This document shows, one piece after another, positions 1 to 8,044 of a stretch of 64,000 nt of DNA. Below the pieces are notes generated by a model, which was not told the DNA's origin, did not search any database, and saw nothing but the letters and a program-made list of their open reading frames with translations. This DNA comes from Pseudoflavonifractor sp. AF19-9AC (GTDB lineage: Bacteria > Bacillota > Clostridia > Oscillospirales > Oscillospiraceae). Position 1 is the first letter of the stretch; each line of letters starts with the position of its first letter. Made by a program: the position numbers and the translations under genes. Where the stretch lies: assembly GCF_003478995.1 (NCBI RefSeq), contig NZ_QUGI01000007.1:124001-188000 (forward strand), read 5' to 3'.

Positions 1-228
1 GATATGTAGATCGCAGCCATGCGACGAGAACACGATGCTGTCGCTGGGGTAACGATCCACAACGCAGAGCTTGTCCAGCTCGGCCTGGGACAAGTCGCTG
101 AACAGGGCTTCACGCTCTCTCTGGCGTTTCATGTTCCGCAGGCAGGCTCTGGCCTCGTTTCGCAATACCTTCTTGCAAAAAGCATCGAACCGGCATTGCT
201 CGCCATAGTCGCGGGGGTTAGATTCCAT
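1..228 (-). CDS. sigma-70-like ICE regulatory protein, 3' end cut by window edge
   Basis: The first 76 codons are present. The N-terminus MESNPRDYGEQCRFDAFCKK matches the small sigma-factor-like proteins that sit between the accessory region and the integrase of Clostridial conjugative transposons. The residues after it (basic helices, then PSDS) fit the usual region-2-like part; the C-terminal helix-turn-helix would lie off the window. The start ATG is preceded by a strong GGGGGTG ribosome site. Family knowledge says these control excision and transfer genes; that role is inferred here. Confidence 0.75.
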   Translation of the reverse strand, partial: MESNPRDYGEQCRFDAFCKKVLRNEARACLRNMKRQREREALFSDLSQAELDKLCVVDRYPSDSIVFSSHGCDLHI

Positions 229-717
229 CAGTTTCACCCCCTTTCCGTGGGGGATCAGGTGGTTCTCTCCCTTTCCGCTACTACCAATCCTGCGAGAGCG
301 TGTTCTGCCCGCTAAACGCCTCCTTTTTAAAGAAAATTTGAGAAAAGCAACGGCCAGCCATCCCGACCGCAGGAAACGACAAAAAGCGCCCGGTAGGTCA
401 CAGACCCACCGGGCGCAGCGGCATATGATATGAAGTTTATTTACATGGTATAGTTCATACTCATGGTCGAACCCGTCCGACGAATGGAACGGGCTTTTTT
501 TGAGCGGCTGGCCCTTGTCAGATCAGGCGGAGAGAGCATCCGGCGCAGCATGGCGGCATCCTCCTTCTATGCCGCCGTGGAAACTGTCAGGGCAAAAGGA
601 AACGGCGGCTCGAATCGAACCGCCGTGAAGAAAGTACTTTTGCGCGCAGAAAACCATCTGCCCCGCGGCGGTTTTTTTCTTTTCTGCCGCCGGGCAGATC
701 ATAGAGAATATAAAGAC
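229..717. other. intergenic region rich in hairpins
   Basis: No gene is supported here. It holds several inverted repeats: 386-416 (terminator-like), about 468-500 (short stem followed by a run of seven T on the plus strand), 605-625 (GGCGG..CCGCC stem) and about 655-703 (ATCTGCCC..GGGCAGAT arms around a T-rich loop). The low-complexity translations across it look accidental. Confidence 0.5.
381..416 (-). terminator. rho-independent terminator
   Basis: The arms GCGCCCGGT..GGTC and GACC..ACCGGGCGC pair over 14 positions with one mismatch. On the minus strand the stem is followed by TTTTT, so it would stop leftward transcription just before the sigma-like gene. Confidence 0.65.
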
Positions 718-761
718 AGAGCCGATAACCTTAGAGGTTTTACCTCAGGATTATCGGCTCT
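718..761 (-). terminator. 44-base hairpin overlapping the end of the KTR gene
   Basis: AGAGCCGATAA and TTATCGGCTCT are perfect arms, and inside them GAGGT/ACCTC pair again, giving one long hairpin. It covers the stop codon of the leftward KTR gene. It is probably a terminator for that transcript. Confidence 0.6.
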
Positions 762-939
762 GCGTCTTAGCGTCTGGCTCTTGGATGATGGATAGATTCA
801 GTTGTCTTACCGCAATCAAGGTTTCATGTTTGCACTTGGGGCAATACAGCGGGAAGTTTTCCAGGACTGTATCATGGCGGATCTTTAATCGCGTTTTACT
901 ACCGCAGACAGGACATAATATCCACTCAATATGACTCAT
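751..939 (-). CDS. cysteine-rich KTR domain protein
   Basis: A 62-residue protein starting MSHIEWILCPVCGSKTRLKI. Two CxxC pairs (CPVC, CPKC) form a likely zinc ribbon, and the KTR tripeptide follows the first pair, which defines this small family common in Tn916- and Tn1549-type elements. An upstream in-frame ATG at 963 exists, but 939 has GGAG/AGG upstream and matches family length. It starts 4 bases after the stop of the preceding gene, so the two are probably co-transcribed. Function is unknown; nucleic-acid binding is a guess from the zinc ribbon. Confidence 0.8.
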   Translation of the reverse strand: MSHIEWILCPVCGSKTRLKIRHDTVLENFPLYCPKCKHETLIAVRQLNLSIIQEPDAKTQSR

Positions 940-943
940 ATTC

Positions 944-1432
944 CTATTCTCCGCAGTCAGCAATTCGATATTCTTTTATTTGACCAGAATAAGAATGTAC
1001 TTTGTCCATAAGCGGACCTTTTGCCCCCATCGTAAATGCAATGTCGCTACTTTTGATAGCCATGAGAATATCCCCACAGGAAAGATTCAAATATCGCATC
1101 GTGTTTTCAGGCAACCTCACAACACCGTCTTGAGAAATATACAGCCAAGCATAGCCCCGTCCTTTATAGCGAACGAATTCTCCTTCATCAAGCGTGTACT
1201 GCGACAATGCGGGACAATCAGCTAATATATGCTTCAGTTTTGATTGCTCAAGTAATTGTTTGCTGGTAACACAAAATCCGCCCGTGATTTTGCTCCCCGT
1301 GAAAATAATAATGCGTCCTTCTTGTTGAACAGGATATTGCAAAAGGGTCTCGGCAGGAAAAAGGATCTCGTTTCTATTGCTGATAGCCGAGAGTCCGAAT
1401 ACATATTTTCCACCCTTGTTCAGTTGCGGCAT
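944..1432 (-). CDS. hypothetical protein, possible SpoVT/AbrB-like C-terminal segment
   Basis: 162 residues from MPQLNKGGKYVFG. The start at 1432 has GGGGGAG seven bases upstream; a longer in-frame reading to 1483 begins in AT-rich promoter sequence and was rejected. I do not recognise the family. The stretch GVVRLPENTMRYLNLSCGD reads like the swapped-hairpin pattern of AbrB-type proteins (hydrophobic-x-LP, then LxxGD), which is only suggestive. It diverges from a PadR regulator and leads into the KTR gene, so it may be the PadR target. Confidence 0.6.
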   Translation of the reverse strand: MPQLNKGGKYVFGLSAISNRNEILFPAETLLQYPVQQEGRIIIFTGSKITGGFCVTSKQLLEQSKLKHILADCPALSQYTLDEGEFVRYKGRGYAWLYISQDGVVRLPENTMRYLNLSCGDILMAIKSSDIAFTMGAKGPLMDKVHSYSGQIKEYRIADCGE

Positions 1433-1490
1433 TTTACTCCCCCCTTGTGTTTTGATTTTATTTATGGTATAGTAATAATACAATATTATA

Positions 1491-1510
1491 GTACTATATA
1501 TATAGAGTAC
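1491..1510. promoter_or_regulatory. palindrome in the PadR divergent promoter
   Basis: GTACTATATATATAGAGTAC is a near-perfect 20-base palindrome midway between the PadR gene and its divergent neighbour. PadR proteins are known to bind GTAC-containing dyads at their own promoters, so this is a candidate autoregulatory operator. Binding is inferred. Confidence 0.55.
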
Positions 1511-1544
1511 CGCATCTTACAACGAATGTCAAGGGGTATACACT

Positions 1545-2066
1545 ATGCTCTCGAAATCTGCCACCATGTTATTGGGCTTAATCAATCAAAGGCCACTTAA
1601 TCCTTATGAAATTACTAAACAGTTACAAATCATGAATGTTCATCGCTGGTACAACATTGCAAACTCGACAGTCTATGCCACACTTAAGGTTTTAGAGAAA
1701 AAAGAATATATTTGTGGCAACATTGAAAAGGGCGGAAATATGCCCGATAAGACGGTCTATTCACTTACTGATAAAGGAAAACAAGAATTTTTAAAAACAT
1801 TGAGGCAATCCATTTTGTCTTTCGACTATGACACTAATATTTTTTCAATTGCCGCATTTTTTATCGATGCATTAGATGATCCACAAAGTCTACTTTCACA
1901 GCGTTTGATGCTATTAAATAATTATCTTAAAGGAATTGATCTGCAGATAGCAACTATAAAAGGTGACATTCCTTCCATTGCAGAGGCTAATATTGAACGA
2001 GCTAAATTTATTGTTGAAGCAGAAATTGCGGGTACTGAAAGTTTGATCCGGGCAGTATCACAGTGA
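1545..2066 (+). CDS. PadR-family transcriptional regulator
   Basis: 173 residues. The N-terminal 85 residues form the PadR winged helix (LLGLINQRPLNPYEITKQL, then a YATLKVLEKKEYI wing segment). The C-terminal half is helical and resembles the dimerising domain of longer PadR proteins. PadR repressors usually control a neighbouring stress or efflux gene and themselves. The divergent 944-1432 gene and the palindrome at 1491 fit that layout. Confidence 0.85.
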   Translation: MLSKSATMLLGLINQRPLNPYEITKQLQIMNVHRWYNIANSTVYATLKVLEKKEYICGNIEKGGNMPDKTVYSLTDKGKQEFLKTLRQSILSFDYDTNIFSIAAFFIDALDDPQSLLSQRLMLLNNYLKGIDLQIATIKGDIPSIAEANIERAKFIVEAEIAGTESLIRAVSQ

Positions 2067-2199
2067 CTACTAAAACCTACTTGGTGTCTGGAACATGAGA
2101 TGTATCAGACAATTATGAATCATAAAATGTAGTTAGAGCGCATATAGCAACATTCCACGAGCAAAGTATGAAATATACAATGTAAGTGGGTGATGTTAT

Positions 2200-2568
2200 A
2201 TGGCGAATATTGAAGATTGCCCCGGTTTTGAAACTTTCGGTGCCGATGTAAAAGCCGCACGGAGCGCAAAGCATCTGTCGCGCAAGACATTGGCGGAGAT
2301 TGTCAACATCGACTCCCGGTATCTCGCAAATATCGAGAACGAGGGTACGATCCCCAGTTTGCCGGTTATCATACAGCTTATCAAAGTGTGTGGACTTCCT
2401 GTAGAACAGTACTTCAATCCAGAGATTATGCGGGAGGAAAGCGCACAGCGGCAGCGTATCAGCCATAAACTGAAACTCTGTCCGGAGCAGTATTTGACCA
2501 TCATCGAGGGTGCGCTTGACGGGGCGTTGAAAATTGAAAATTCAGCAGATGAAACGGAGGGTGTGTGA
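2200..2568 (+). CDS. XRE-family helix-turn-helix regulator
   Basis: 122 residues. An HTH lies at about residues 15-65 (ARSAKHLSRKTLAEIVNID, then SRYLANIENEGTIPSLPVI), typical of lambda-Cro/XRE proteins that precede the mobilization genes of Tn1549-like elements. The C-terminal tail is charged. It is the first gene of the plus-strand mobilization module and probably regulates relaxase expression. Confidence 0.85.
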   Translation: MANIEDCPGFETFGADVKAARSAKHLSRKTLAEIVNIDSRYLANIENEGTIPSLPVIIQLIKVCGLPVEQYFNPEIMREESAQRQRISHKLKLCPEQYLTIIEGALDGALKIENSADETEGV

Positions 2569-2697
2569 GCACCCTCTGTTTTCGTTTTCCAGGGCGGCTC
2601 TGTCGCCCTTTTCTTTTTGAAAAATCCGGGATTTTGCGGGCAGATGAAGGTGTTTCCGGCATTGTATTTACGGGGGAAATAGCGTAGAGCAAGCACA

Positions 2698-2780
2698 GCA
2701 AGTGTAGCCACACTTGCGAATTTTTGCTTTAGGGAACCCCTTTCCCCTAAACACAAAATTGCTTGTTGGGATACTCCCAA
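2698..2780. other. candidate ICE origin of transfer (oriT)
   Basis: Directly upstream of mobC are a perfect dyad GCAAGTGT-AGCC-ACACTTGC (2698-2717), a second dyad TTTAGGG..CCCTAAA, and a third TTGGG-ATACT-CCCAA (2766-2780). On the minus strand the third dyad continues as CCCAACAAG. The same dyad followed by CCCAACAAG occurs upstream of the mobC of nested element 1 at 29290-29315, on the strand opposite to mobC in both cases. This supports it being the nic-proximal hairpin. Confidence 0.55.
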
Positions 2781-2810
2781 ACCCTTATGCAGAAAGGAAG
2801 GTGTCGCCCT

Positions 2811-3140
2811 ATGGTAAATCGAAAACGCCCCATCATCCTGCGCTGCCCGGTAACAGCGGAAGAGCGCACCCTAATCGAGCAGAAGATGGCCCAGCTCCAG
2901 ACAAAGCGGATCGGTGCCTACCTGCGGAAGATGGCGATTGACGGGTACATCATCTATGTGGACACCAGGGACATCAAGGAGATGAACAAGCTCCTGTCCG
3001 CCATTGGCCGGAACATCAATCAGGTCGCCAAGCGAGTCAATGCCGGAGGCCCCACCTATCAGGCCGACATGGAGGAAATCCGGGAAAGGCTGGATCAAAT
3101 ATGGCAGTTACAAAGACGCATCCTATTAAGTCAACGCTGA
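2811..3140 (+). CDS. mobC: MobC-type relaxosome protein
   Basis: 109 residues from MVNRKRPIILRCPVTAEERT. The N-terminus has the ribbon-helix-helix-like start of MobC, and the segment LLSAIGRNINQVAKRVNAGG carries the conserved GxNxNQxAkxxN signature of the family. The start at 2811 has AAAGGAAG upstream; the longer frame back to 2763 has none. It overlaps the relaxase start by 40 bases, showing translational coupling. It should open the oriT strands and load the relaxase. Confidence 0.88.
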   Translation: MVNRKRPIILRCPVTAEERTLIEQKMAQLQTKRIGAYLRKMAIDGYIIYVDTRDIKEMNKLLSAIGRNINQVAKRVNAGGPTYQADMEEIRERLDQIWQLQRRILLSQR

Positions 3141-4444
3141 AAGCGGCCATTGACTATATCTGCAATCCCGATAAGACAGATGGAAAACTGCTGGTGTCCT
3201 CCTTTGGCTGTGCCGCCGAAACCGCCGATATTGAATTTGAATGGACACGCCGCCATTCCATCGATAAGGGCACGCATCTGGGTCGCCACCTGATCCAAGC
3301 CTTTGAACCTGGGGAGGTCTCCGCCGAGGAAGCCCATGAGATCGGAATGCAGCTGGCAAAAGAAATATTGGGTGGCAAGTACGAGTTTGTACTTACCACC
3401 CATATTGATAAGGGGCATATTCACAACCATCTGATTTTCAATGCGGTCAGCTTCACCGACCATAAGCATTACCATTCCAACAAGCGCAGCTATCACGAGA
3501 TACGCCTGACCAGCGACCGGCTGTGCAGAGAACACGGCCTGTCCGTCATCGTCCCCGGCCGGGACAAGGGCAAGAGCTACATTGAGCATCAGGCCGCACA
3601 AAACGGCATCAGCTACAAGGCAAAACTGAAAGCCGCCATCGACCGACTGATCCCTGTGTCCTCCAGTTTGGAAGATTTGCTTGCCCGGTTGCAGCAAGAA
3701 GGATACGAAATCAAGCGGGGAAAGTATATCTCCGCCAGAGCACCGGCTCAGGAGAGGTTTACCCGGCTCAAAACCCTGGGCGCCGACTACACGGAAGAAG
3801 CCGTTGCCTCCCGCATTGCCGGAGGCCCCCGTCCCTCCAGACAGCCCCGGCAGCGCAGAGGGAAGGTCAGCCTGCTCATTGACATTCAGAACAATATCAA
3901 GGCCCAGCAGAGCGCCGGATACCAGCGGTGGGCGACCATTGAGAATCTGAAACGAGCGGCTGCTACCATGAACTTTCTCACCGAACATGGCATCGGCAGT
4001 TATGAGAAATTGGTGGAACGGTGCGACGCCGTTGCTGCCGCCTCCATCCGCACCAGGGAGGGCCTGCGGGATACGGAACAACGGATTGCCGACCTTGCCC
4101 TCCTGGGAAAGCAGATCGACACCTACCGCAAGCTGAAACCTGTCTATGACCGATACAAAGCATCAAAGGACAAGGAAAAATTCCTGCGTGGGTTTGAGAG
4201 TGAGATCATCTTGTTCGAGACGGCGGCCAGGGAGATCAAGAAGGCCGGGCTAACCAAACTTCCTTCCACCGAGAAGATGGAAGCAGAACTGGACAGGCTC
4301 ACCGCCCGCAAGACCACCTTGCAAGCGGAACTTCGAAAGATACAGCGGGAGGAAAAGGAATGCGACATACTAAGAAAGAATATAGGCAAGTTAATTCGAT
4401 TACCTTATAAAGAACTAAGCAAAGAACGGGCTCATAGTATATGA
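3101..4444 (+). CDS. relaxase/mobilization nuclease (MobA/VirD2 type)
   Basis: 447 residues. The N-terminal relaxase domain has the likely catalytic Tyr19 (AIDYICNPDK) and the metal-binding histidine triad GHIHNH at residues 105-110. The C-terminal half is a long charged helical region, as in ICE relaxases of this group. Length is normal and the C-terminus matches the usual LRKNIGKLI ending, so it appears intact despite cargo inserted right after it. It should nick oriT and pilot the strand to VirD4. A perfect 14-bp terminator follows. Confidence 0.92.
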   Translation: MAVTKTHPIKSTLKAAIDYICNPDKTDGKLLVSSFGCAAETADIEFEWTRRHSIDKGTHLGRHLIQAFEPGEVSAEEAHEIGMQLAKEILGGKYEFVLTTHIDKGHIHNHLIFNAVSFTDHKHYHSNKRSYHEIRLTSDRLCREHGLSVIVPGRDKGKSYIEHQAAQNGISYKAKLKAAIDRLIPVSSSLEDLLARLQQEGYEIKRGKYISARAPAQERFTRLKTLGADYTEEAVASRIAGGPRPSRQPRQRRGKVSLLIDIQNNIKAQQSAGYQRWATIENLKRAAATMNFLTEHGIGSYEKLVERCDAVAAASIRTREGLRDTEQRIADLALLGKQIDTYRKLKPVYDRYKASKDKEKFLRGFESEIILFETAAREIKKAGLTKLPSTEKMEAELDRLTARKTTLQAELRKIQREEKECDILRKNIGKLIRLPYKELSKERAHSI

Positions 4445-4491
4445 ATAAAATAATTATAACCACGATAGTATTTGAAGATTTGATTCCGGGA

Positions 4492-4528
4492 AAAAGGTGG
4501 GATGGTACAATGTCCCATCCCACCTTTT
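4492..4528. terminator. bidirectional terminator
   Basis: AAAAGGTGGGATGG and CCATCCCACCTTTT are perfect 14-base arms around a 9-base loop, between the convergent relaxase and AAA ATPase genes. A and T runs on both sides suit both directions. It touches the ATPase stop codon. Confidence 0.8.
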
Positions 4529-5898
4529 CATTTGCCAATTATAGACTTAAGTTTGTACTCGTTAAAAGCGGGAATTGCATCTAATGTCCCATCAAATAAT
4601 GCAGCATACACTTTTTTGTCTGCTCTGAGTTGGTACTTCTCGAGTGGATTAATAATGGAAGCCCCATTATTATCTTTACTAACAAAGCATATTTCATCAT
4701 TACGCAAGAAATCTGCCGCCAGGAGCCGCGACTCATGCGATGTAATAATTAATTGAGTATTTCTTGTTTGGGCCATTTTTAGGAATAGTTCTATTATTTT
4801 CACAGTCATTGCTGGATGCAAACAGCGATCAATCTCGTCAATTATAAAAATACGGTTGTTGGAAATTTTAAAAAGAATTTCAATCAAATCTAAAAGTCTA
4901 GCTGTTCCATCTGATTCCTCGTTCAAGTCAAAGTAAATGTTTTTTCTTTCATGGCTAAATTCTATTGTTGTAATTTTGATATTGTTTTCGCGATCGATTT
5001 CGAAGGTATAGAATTCTTTGTAAGAACGAACCATGATTTTAGGAGAATCATCTTCATCAGAATTATTGCGAGTGTTTGCCTTTTCTAAATCGGAAGTAAT
5101 TTTGGTATATAGTTCATCTGGAATTTTACTTTTAATTACTTCTATAGGAACCTCAACTACTTTTAGTTCACTAATTCCAGTTCCCAGAGCATTTAATAGT
5201 TCTGCTATTTCTTCAAGATTGGAATCTGTAAAATATGGATATCCAGTCAGAATACTATCGGGAAAACTAATATTTAGTTTAATTGCAAACCATTCAAAAA
5301 TATCACGAAGAATCTTTAGTTCTGGTAGGTCTGCAAACATTTTTCCTTTGTTTTTATTAATTATTGATAGAAAAAGTGTCTCGCTATCAGTAACACTATC
5401 TTCTCCGTAATTGTTTAGCTTTGCAATTGAATCTGCTTGCTTAAAGTATTGTCCAACAAAAAACGTTTCTGCAACAGTATCTCTTTCATACAATATCTTT
5501 TGTGAATCTCCGCTATTCTTTTCATGCAGATATTCCTTCAAAACACTTCCCGTTGATAAAAGAATAGAAAAACCATATGAAAAGATTTTTTTATTACAAA
5601 GTATTTCTATTTCAAATTCAGTTGGGGTGTTTTTCATTTCCGGGTCTAACCTGTAGTATTTATTTGAAAAGCCTCGTGGAAGCCCGGTCAGAATCATATG
5701 TTGCATAAACTGAAATGCAGATATTAGGTTTGATTTTCCGGAGGCATTGGCTCCAAAAATCACTTCACATTTGGTGAGTTTAATTTTTTTATCATGGAAA
5801 ATGCGATCAGAATATTTTCGTGCCTTTCCAGCTGCCATTGAAAAAGTTTCTTTTTTGTCAAAGGACAAAAAGTTAGAAACAGAAAATTGAATTAACAT
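4528..5898 (-). CDS. AAA family ATPase of the AbiL/RloA/OLD-like group
   Basis: 456 residues. Walker A is GANASGKS (about residues 49-56), Walker B is FIIDEID (about 355) followed by RCLHP, and a late TSHE segment completes the ABC-type fold. No TOPRIM nuclease is fused and no RloB-like partner is adjacent. Such stand-alone ATPases occur in anti-phage islands as abortive-infection proteins. It diverges from the CBASS operon with 224 bases between and is AT-rich like it, so both were probably acquired together. A defence role is inferred; the target is unknown. Confidence 0.8.
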   Translation of the reverse strand: MLIQFSVSNFLSFDKKETFSMAAGKARKYSDRIFHDKKIKLTKCEVIFGANASGKSNLISAFQFMQHMILTGLPRGFSNKYYRLDPEMKNTPTEFEIEILCNKKIFSYGFSILLSTGSVLKEYLHEKNSGDSQKILYERDTVAETFFVGQYFKQADSIAKLNNYGEDSVTDSETLFLSIINKNKGKMFADLPELKILRDIFEWFAIKLNISFPDSILTGYPYFTDSNLEEIAELLNALGTGISELKVVEVPIEVIKSKIPDELYTKITSDLEKANTRNNSDEDDSPKIMVRSYKEFYTFEIDRENNIKITTIEFSHERKNIYFDLNEESDGTARLLDLIEILFKISNNRIFIIDEIDRCLHPAMTVKIIELFLKMAQTRNTQLIITSHESRLLAADFLRNDEICFVSKDNNGASIINPLEKYQLRADKKVYAALFDGTLDAIPAFNEYKLKSIIGK

Positions 5899-6028
5899 GG
5901 TAACTTCTCCTATTCAAAAGGGCTAATTTAGTTTACAATGAAAAAACGATTTTGTCAATTCTGTAAACATAAAATTGCCCTATTCTTCGCATCTACTATT
6001 TAGTTAAAACGAATTTTTCGATAAATCA

Positions 6029-6057
6029 TTGACTTTTCGGCTGGCGTATGTTAAAGT
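6029..6057 (+). promoter_or_regulatory. sigma-A-type promoter of the CBASS operon
   Basis: TTGACT (6029-6034), a 17-base spacer, then TAAAGT (6052-6057). This predicts a start near 6064, a few bases upstream of the CIRCE-like site and about 60 bases upstream of the first gene. Confidence 0.65.
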
Positions 6058-6068
6058 GTATGGCATAG

Positions 6069-6095
6069 TAAGCACTCTGTAGAGATGAGTGCTAA
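6069..6095. promoter_or_regulatory. CIRCE-like HrcA operator in the CBASS leader
   Basis: The sequence is TAAGCACTC, nine bases, GAGTGCTAA. The established CIRCE consensus is TTAGCACTC-N9-GAGTGCTAA, so 17 of 18 arm positions match and the spacer is exactly nine. TGGCAT and ATGCCA extend the symmetry outside it. It lies just after the predicted transcription start, where CIRCE sits in groESL and dnaK operons of Gram-positive bacteria. HrcA repression of the CBASS operon is inferred from this match. Confidence 0.82.
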
Positions 6096-6122
6096 TGCCA
6101 AATTAGAAAGAGAGGTATTCCT

Positions 6123-7349
6123 GTGAAGAATATTTCCGCCCGTCAGAACGATATCCTATCAATCATCGCCAGCCTTGACATTTCGCCGACAATGTTCAGG
6201 AATGCCGATGAAAAATACAAGGCGATTACAAAGTTTCTTGCAGATTGTGGAATTGAAGCTGATATGTATCCGCAAGGTTCTTTCGCCTTTGGAACTGTAG
6301 TGCGGCCAAATGCCAAAGATCCTGCTGCTAGCTATGACTTGGATTTTATTTGCCAAGTTAAAGGCAATCGCAATGACCATACTCCCAGTGAGTTGCGCAA
6401 CAGAATTGAGGAAGCGCTAACTTCCAGCAAGGTCTACGGTGGAAAGCTTGAAGTATATAAGGAGTGCTTTACCATTGAGTATGCTGACATCAATGGAGTC
6501 GGATTTACAATTGACATTGTTCCCGCCACTGATGAAGCATCCGAAAATAAAAGCCGCCTTACCCAAAAAAGTCTAGTCCCCCAATTGATTGGAACAGCAA
6601 TTGCTGTTCCAAAGCACAACGGAGAAAGAAATTACTCTTGGTTGACTAATAATCCAAAGGGCTTCAAAGCCTGGTTCGACCAAATCAATGAGCCATTTCT
6701 CAGCTTCTCTAGGACAGCCTATCGGCAGAATCTCTTTGAGCAAAATACAGCACTCTTTGCCTCTGTTGAGGAGATCCCACATGAGTTGGAGCGTTCTGCC
6801 CTTCAGCGTGTCATTCAGATTTTGAAGCACCATAGAGACGTTTATTATGCTCACTTTGAGGACGGTGATGATATCAAACCAATTTCCGCAATACTCAATG
6901 CTGTTGTAGCCCAGATTTCATCAAAATATACCCCGGAATGTTCTGTCTTTGAGTTGCTGGAATTTGTTCTTAATGAATTTAGTATTTATTCTCTGCAGCA
7001 GAAGCTTACGTTTAAAGAGTTTGCTCAAAAGTATGGAGAACGCACCGTTTTTTCTCGTCAGGATGGGAAGTGGTACATATCCAATCCTGCGAACCCCGAA
7101 GATAATCTGGCTGATAAATGGAACTCTAATAGCAAAATTCCAGAGTGCTTTTTCCGTTGGGTAAGTGCTGCTAAGACAGACCTGATTGATGGTCTACAAT
7201 TAGACGATGACCGACAGTTCAGAGCATTGCTTGAGAGTGGATTTGGGGAAACCACGGTCTCCAATGTTTTGGGCAAGAAATACTGTGGAGAAACTCCTCC
7301 CCGCTTGGTTGTACCCAAAACTGCGGCAAAACCCTATCGAAGCCTATGA
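6123..7349 (+). CDS. CBASS CD-NTase (cyclic oligonucleotide synthase)
   Basis: 408 residues from a GTG start with GAGAGG upstream. The nucleotidyltransferase core is clear: GSFAFGT at residues 52-58, the metal-binding pair in YDLDF (Asp72 and Asp74) and the third acid in FTIDIVP (Asp131). An OAS1/C-like helical domain follows. CD-NTases make cyclic di- or trinucleotides on phage infection; the clade cannot be set by eye. The C-terminus is AAKPYRSL, without the terminal Gly/Ala expected of a classic Cap2 substrate. It overlaps the next gene by 4 bases. Confidence 0.9.
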   Translation: MKNISARQNDILSIIASLDISPTMFRNADEKYKAITKFLADCGIEADMYPQGSFAFGTVVRPNAKDPAASYDLDFICQVKGNRNDHTPSELRNRIEEALTSSKVYGGKLEVYKECFTIEYADINGVGFTIDIVPATDEASENKSRLTQKSLVPQLIGTAIAVPKHNGERNYSWLTNNPKGFKAWFDQINEPFLSFSRTAYRQNLFEQNTALFASVEEIPHELERSALQRVIQILKHHRDVYYAHFEDGDDIKPISAILNAVVAQISSKYTPECSVFELLEFVLNEFSIYSLQQKLTFKEFAQKYGERTVFSRQDGKWYISNPANPEDNLADKWNSNSKIPECFFRWVSAAKTDLIDGLQLDDDRQFRALLESGFGETTVSNVLGKKYCGETPPRLVVPKTAAKPYRSL

Positions 7350-8044
7350 TTTTCTCCAAAGAAGTGGCGGTGCAGCAGGTTGCAAACCTGCTGCACCGAT
7401 ATAACGGTCTTTATGTTAACTCAATGAGCGAAGAAAAAATTTCCCTAATGGGTTCTATTACGATTAACATGAGTTCGCTAGGATTTACACTGTATAAAAC
7501 ATACCGGGTAGAAATCATTATTCCACTAGATTCAGATGAACTCCCGTATGTTTTAGATGTTGGAAATCAAATCGACGGTAGTTATCCACATCGATATGTG
7601 GAAGGTAAACTTTGCCTAGAAACTGATACCAATATCAGGATACGTTTTATTGATGGATTTTCTTTGGAAACATGGATGTCAGAGTATGTTGAGACATATT
7701 TTTTCTCATATGAGTTTTATCAACGCTATGGAGAGTTTCCATTTGGTGAGCGCGGACATGGTTGGGATGGCATCATTCAAACTTATTCAGATTTCTTCAA
7801 TGAAGCGGATGGTGCCAAAACAATTAAAATAATGGCGTCTATATCAAACGGCAAATACCGGGGCCACGCATTATGTCCGTGTGGATCAGGCCAAAAGCTT
7901 CGTTCCTGTCACGGTCCATATATTATGAAATTTTACACGGATAATCGGCTTAAAAGCATTGTGAGAAAGGACTTTTTCTTGTTACAGGAGGCGGTTCAAA
8001 AATACAATGAACAGCAACATAATACAAGAGCGGCAAAACGATGA
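7346..8044 (+). CDS. E2-like CBASS accessory protein with SEC-C zinc motif
   Basis: 232 residues. The N-terminal 155 residues read as a bacterial E2-like fold: a beta-rich start, then HRYVEGKLCLETD, where Cys90 is the candidate transfer cysteine, and W110 and W140 further on. The C-terminus has a SEC-C-type metal site, CPCGSGQKLRSCHG (Cys177, Cys179, Cys188, His189). No E1 or JAB protease is present, as in type II-short CBASS, where a lone E2 modifies the CD-NTase. The assignment rests on position and these motifs. It shares ATGA with the CD-NTase and overlaps the effector by 38 bases. Confidence 0.75.
   Translation: MIFSKEVAVQQVANLLHRYNGLYVNSMSEEKISLMGSITINMSSLGFTLYKTYRVEIIIPLDSDELPYVLDVGNQIDGSYPHRYVEGKLCLETDTNIRIRFIDGFSLETWMSEYVETYFFSYEFYQRYGEFPFGERGHGWDGIIQTYSDFFNEADGAKTIKIMASISNGKYRGHALCPCGSGQKLRSCHGPYIMKFYTDNRLKSIVRKDFFLLQEAVQKYNEQQHNTRAAKR

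Noticed and set aside
4360..4444. Relaxase truncated by cargo insertion
   Set aside because: The AT-rich end looked like a junction, but the C-terminus LRKNIGKLI fits the family and the length is normal.
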